From G963677185 sp963677185 (GTDB taxonomy: Bacteria > Bacillota > Syntrophomonadia > Syntrophomonadales > Syntrophomonadaceae): 64,000 nucleotides of DNA. A program made the translations under genes and the position numbers. Below are positions 60,726-64,000 of this stretch, in pieces. The notes beneath the pieces are model-generated. The model saw only the letters and a program-made list of their open reading frames with translations, had not been told where the DNA came from and made no database searches. Location of the stretch: assembly GCA_963677185.1 (NCBI GenBank), contig OY781889.1, forward strand, positions 62,001 to 126,000, written 5' to 3'. Within the stretch, counting starts at the first letter, position 1. Every line of letters starts with the position of its first letter.

Positions 60726-61823
60726 GTGCGAAGAATTGGTATCAAAGATGCAATGCCTGGCATGCTGCTGGCCCGAAGCATTCACAGCACCGACGGGCGA
60801 GTCCTGTTGAGGGCGGGGGTGGCGGTAAGCCAACGCTATCTGACTCGCCTTGAACAGCTCGGAATTCTTTATTTCTATATTATTGACGAGGCACTGGGAG
60901 AAATAGTATACCAGCCTGGTTTGGCCAGCGAAGAAACCATAATTGAAGCAATGAGCGCAGTCAAGGAAAGCTTCGAAGCCCTGGGACAGCGCCGCCAGAT
61001 TCAGGTTCAGCGCCTTAAGGAAGTTGTTGACACCTTGATATCCGAAATTATGGCCAACCAGGACGCTTTACACGGGCTTTCGGCTATTAACGCCCATGAT
61101 GATTACACTTATGCCCATTCTGTGGATGTATGCCTGCTATCTCTGGTTACCGGGGCAACCATGCAAATGGAGCGGGAACAGCTTAAAAACCTGGGGGTGG
61201 GTGCCCTGTTGCATGATATCGGCAAAACCATGCTGCCCCAGGAGCTCCTCAACAAGCCATCGACATTGACCGAGGAAGAGTACGGCATAATTAAGAAGCA
61301 TTGCGATTACGGCTTTGAGATTATGAGACACTACCGTGAGATATCACTGCTTTCGGCGCATGTGGCCTATCAGCATCATGAATGCTGGGACGGCGGCGGT
61401 TATCCGCGAGGCTTGTGCGGCAAAGAAATCCACGACCTGGCCCGGATAGTCGCCGTGGCCGATACCTATGATGCTTTACTGGGCCAGCGCCCTTATCGCG
61501 AGGCTTATTCTGTGCCTGAAGCGTTGGATATGATCAACCAGATGTCGGGGCAGAACTTCGAACCGGGCGTAACCTCCGCCCTGACTGCCAATATATCCAT
61601 CTATCCGCCGGGAGCTGTAGTCGAACTAAACACCGGCCATTTCGCAGTAGTCGTCGAATGCCACCGGGAAGATCCGGCCCGTCCATTATTGCGCCTGATA
61701 TACACCGTCAAGCCGCTGCAGCTGATACCCCACCGCGAGATTGACCTGCGCGGCTTATCCACAGTACGGATAATCAGGGTGCTCCATGACGCAGAAGTAA
61801 GCCTGCTTCTGACCGGTGCATAA
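60726..61823 (+). CDS. HD-GYP cyclic-di-GMP phosphodiesterase
   Basis: 365 aa. N-terminal ~130 residues (MRRIGIKDAMPGMLLARSIH) form a DUF3391-like module. The HD domain has GALLHDIGKTMLP, then HHECWDGGGYPRG with the GYP signature. Hydrolyses c-di-GMP; metal bound by the His/Asp set. GTG start with TTGGAG upstream. Counterpart to the GGDEF cyclase at 47363. Confidence 0.9.
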   Translation: MRRIGIKDAMPGMLLARSIHSTDGRVLLRAGVAVSQRYLTRLEQLGILYFYIIDEALGEIVYQPGLASEETIIEAMSAVKESFEALGQRRQIQVQRLKEVVDTLISEIMANQDALHGLSAINAHDDYTYAHSVDVCLLSLVTGATMQMEREQLKNLGVGALLHDIGKTMLPQELLNKPSTLTEEEYGIIKKHCDYGFEIMRHYREISLLSAHVAYQHHECWDGGGYPRGLCGKEIHDLARIVAVADTYDALLGQRPYREAYSVPEALDMINQMSGQNFEPGVTSALTANISIYPPGAVVELNTGHFAVVVECHREDPARPLLRLIYTVKPLQLIPHREIDLRGLSTVRIIRVLHDAEVSLLLTGA

Positions 61824-61842
61824 AAGCGCTTCCTGCTTGAAC

Positions 61843-63090
61843 CTATCCTTTCGGCACAGTGCTGTGCAGGGTTTTGTATATGACAAATCCCAGGGCCAGG
61901 GCAGCTGCTGTCACCGCAACATTCAGCAGCCATTTATTGCGTTCCGTCCAGGGCTCCAGGGGCTCGTTATAGGCTGAATTCAGTTCTTCCCCGGCCGGAT
62001 AAACAACCGGAAGGCTATCCTTGTCAATCATGACAGAAAATTTGCCCAGGTCGTATGCAGGCGCTTTGGCCAGGCGATTGCCATACCACAGTACATATTG
62101 GCCAGGTTGAAGATCGGCTATTATCTGCGGCGTAAACGCCTTTACGTCAAATTCTTTTATATCCAGGGCGGGACTGTCCTGGTTGAATATACGCAGTTTA
62201 ATATACCGCTGGCACATTTTACCCACCTTAATCCGGTGGTTCTGGTAGCTATAATTATCCCACTGGTAGTCCATTATCTGCCCTTCGCCAATAAGTGCCC
62301 AATCTTTCTGATCCACACTTTCAAGGCATTGCACTGTGCGTTTGAAATTGCGTCCGTTTATCTCCATTAGCAGGCTTTCCACCTGGTAGCTCCCGCTTCC
62401 CAGGTCAATGATAATATCAGTGCTTTTATCCTTGCTGTTGTTCTGCAAATCCAAAACATTGACAGGTATGGACCGGGAACTGCCGTTTTGCCCCGCGCTT
62501 TCCCACAGGACCCGGGCGTTTTTAACCAGCAGAGTCTTTTCTCCGCCGGTCTGAATGTTCAGGCGCAAATAACGAAAGCTGCATTCGGGATATTCCAGAT
62601 AGTTTTTTACCAGATCTTTGCCCACCCGAAAAAGCTTGTCCTCACCCAGCAGCATCCAGGTCTGGTTGTCGTCGCTGCCTTCGATTTTAACACTTCGCAA
62701 ATAGTCCCCTTCATAGGAAACCTCCATTTCGATGCGGTTATGCAGGTGCCCGCTTTCCCCCAGGTCAAGTGACAATATATTATACTCTCCCGGTACCACG
62801 GCGACATCAAACAACCTGGCATCATATGCAGCCCTGCTCTGCAGCCCTCTTTCCACCAGCTGATATGGGATTTCAGTTCCCTGGGCGTCTACCAGGCGCA
62901 GATCTGCGAAACCGAAGCGAGCGTGATCCATGACCCCTTTATCCAGTTCGATCAACACAAAGCCGTCCTGTTCAATATTCAATCCCCGGTGGTACTGCCA
63001 GGACTGGCCTTCCCAGGCGCCCTGCGCAATCGATGTGCAAGATGCCAGCATTAAAATGACAACTGCCAGCAGGCTGGCTTTTCTGGTCAT
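61843..63090 (-). CDS. DUF3999-like exported membrane-anchored protein
   Basis: 415 aa. Signal peptide with a possible lipobox (LASC at about residue 17), a long extracytoplasmic beta-rich region (two discoidin-like halves with YLRSVKIEGSDDNQTWMLLG and SLLMEINGRNFKRTVQCLES), and one C-terminal helix WLLNVAVTAAALALGFVIY. DUF3999 is usually found next to DUF2339, as here; the genes overlap by 4 bases. Probably works in the envelope with its membrane partner. Function unknown. Confidence 0.82.
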   Translation of the reverse strand: MTRKASLLAVVILMLASCTSIAQGAWEGQSWQYHRGLNIEQDGFVLIELDKGVMDHARFGFADLRLVDAQGTEIPYQLVERGLQSRAAYDARLFDVAVVPGEYNILSLDLGESGHLHNRIEMEVSYEGDYLRSVKIEGSDDNQTWMLLGEDKLFRVGKDLVKNYLEYPECSFRYLRLNIQTGGEKTLLVKNARVLWESAGQNGSSRSIPVNVLDLQNNSKDKSTDIIIDLGSGSYQVESLLMEINGRNFKRTVQCLESVDQKDWALIGEGQIMDYQWDNYSYQNHRIKVGKMCQRYIKLRIFNQDSPALDIKEFDVKAFTPQIIADLQPGQYVLWYGNRLAKAPAYDLGKFSVMIDKDSLPVVYPAGEELNSAYNEPLEPWTERNKWLLNVAVTAAALALGFVIYKTLHSTVPKG

Positions 63091-64000
63091 ATGCCGCGTT
63101 CCTCCCCTTTGCTTTTCCGTTGGTAAATGAACGATACCGCCACCAGTATTGCTCCTACGATCAATAAAATCAGGACTCTTAATATTATTGGCAGATTGCT
63201 TAAATCAAACAGCATTACTTTGCAGATGATTATGCCGAACAATCCCAGGGCCAGGAAGCGGATGCCTTTAATCTCCTTCAGCATGCCGGCAGTCATTACA
63301 GCGATCGCGAAAACCACCCAGGATATGGACACGGCAAAATCTGATGAGAAAGTCGAGGCACAATAATGCAGAGCGTATACGGTTTCCGAGCTCAAGGTCA
63401 ACAGCGCAAAAATTGTGCCCAGCACAGCAGCAGGCCAGGCTGCATGACGCTCCAGCCGGTATATTTCCTCGCTTGTATTATAAAGATAAGCAGCTATATA
63501 GGCCACCAGAACAGTAAGCAGCATGGACATGAAATAGTAGTTCAAAACCGGGATCAGCCCGAACTTCTGCAAATTGTCATAATAGTAGTATTGATGGGGC
63601 GAATCAGCAAAAACGATCAGGCTGATTATCATAGCAAACAGGAATGAAATGATGCGCAGGCTAATCATTCGGCCCCGGGTTCCACCGTAGAATACGACCC
63701 CGGCTTCTACCAGCCAGGCTGCATAAATCCACTCATCCTGCAGCTGCAGCGGAATGGCCATCGTTACAAAGGTCAGGCCGGTTCCCAGCAGGGCAATATG
63801 AAGAACCCGGTCCCCCATTTCCTTCCTGGTCAGCACCAGGCTAACCGCCAGGTATGCCGCGGCCAGCACTATGGCTATGGGGCCCAATAAAAAGTGAAAA
63901 CTGGTATCAAAGCTTTCATAGCTGGCGATAAAATAGGCAAAGGAGTTCATGGTCAGCAGAAAAACCTCCGTTACCCTGGCTGGCTCCTTGTTGCGGACAT
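63087..64000 (-). CDS. DUF2339 membrane protein, 5' end outside the window
   Basis: The frame is open to the window edge, so at least 303 aa of the C-terminal part are seen; the ATG at 63950 is internal. About nine hydrophobic helices. Contains EWIYAAWLVEAGVVFYGGTRGRM (in parts), typical of DUF2339. A membrane protein of unknown function, coupled by ATGA overlap to the downstream DUF3999 gene. Confidence 0.85.
   Translation of the reverse strand, partial: VRNKEPARVTEVFLLTMNSFAYFIASYESFDTSFHFLLGPIAIVLAAAYLAVSLVLTRKEMGDRVLHIALLGTGLTFVTMAIPLQLQDEWIYAAWLVEAGVVFYGGTRGRMISLRIISFLFAMIISLIVFADSPHQYYYYDNLQKFGLIPVLNYYFMSMLLTVLVAYIAAYLYNTSEEIYRLERHAAWPAAVLGTIFALLTLSSETVYALHYCASTFSSDFAVSISWVVFAIAVMTAGMLKEIKGIRFLALGLFGIIICKVMLFDLSNLPIILRVLILLIVGAILVAVSFIYQRKSKGEERGI

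Overview
The window looks like chromosome of a strictly anaerobic, selenocysteine-using Firmicute of the Clostridia, with a gene repertoire like syntrophic, butyrate-type fermenters. This is inference. It rests on two butyryl/4-hydroxybutyrate-type CoA-transferases, many 4Fe-4S proteins, a molybdopterin oxidoreductase, a YedE/YedF selenium pair, Gram-positive style ribosome binding sites, and two genes whose in-frame TGA sits at a catalytic or near-catalytic position followed by a SECIS-like hairpin. No tRNA, rRNA or CRISPR array was seen.

Layout. 0.3-6.6 kb: copper ATPase copA, carrying a 91-bp palindrome inside its reading frame; a MerB-like selenoprotein (saoL type); and divergently a NapH-like ferredoxin membrane protein, a small membrane protein and a DedA protein. 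6.7-12.1 kb: MFS exporter, metallo-beta-lactamase, uppP, AraC regulator, cupin, DJ-1/PfpI. 12.6-17.0 kb: a compact operon behind a CsoR-type palindrome, made of a methyltransferase, a 40-aa cysteine-rich peptide, a radical SAM/SPASM maturase, a thioredoxin and a second NapH-like protein. This is the best candidate for an undescribed system. 17.1-29.2 kb: MinD/Mrp-type ATPases, NifX-like and DUF134 proteins, TrmO, a CoA-transferase, a selenocysteine peroxiredoxin, a molybdoenzyme, and a DUF5320/DUF134 pair. Four promoters here share an unusual two-site architecture around GCATATGC with a fixed spacing. 29.7-31.0 kb: yedE-yedF.

31.3-38.1 kb: a low-complexity protein, a response regulator lacking its phosphoacceptor Asp, and a cell-envelope glycosylation operon (galE, GtrA, GT2, PMT-family) preceded by five TTCAG boxes in 11-bp phase. 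38.3-41.9 kb: a gene graveyard of Rhs fragments, transposase and AAA-ATPase relics, and two paralogous membrane proteins that may be Rhs immunity genes. 42.0-51.6 kb: a histidine kinase/response regulator pair whose promoter carries the same TTCAG boxes, a zinc-ribbon sortase, unknown proteins, a PocR-PAS-GAF-GGDEF cyclase, and topoisomerase III. 51.8-64.0 kb: a flavin-binding-fold protein, UbiD decarboxylase, HicB-like protein, universal stress protein, a sigma-54 activator next to a second CoA-transferase with a -24/-12 promoter and dyad sites, an HD-GYP protein, DUF3999, and a DUF2339 gene cut by the window edge.

Connecting themes are thiol, selenium and metal chemistry (saoL, copA, peroxiredoxin, YedE/F, cysteine peptide) and dedicated local regulation (CsoR-type operator, DUF134-linked promoters, TTCAG arrays, sigma-54 promoter).
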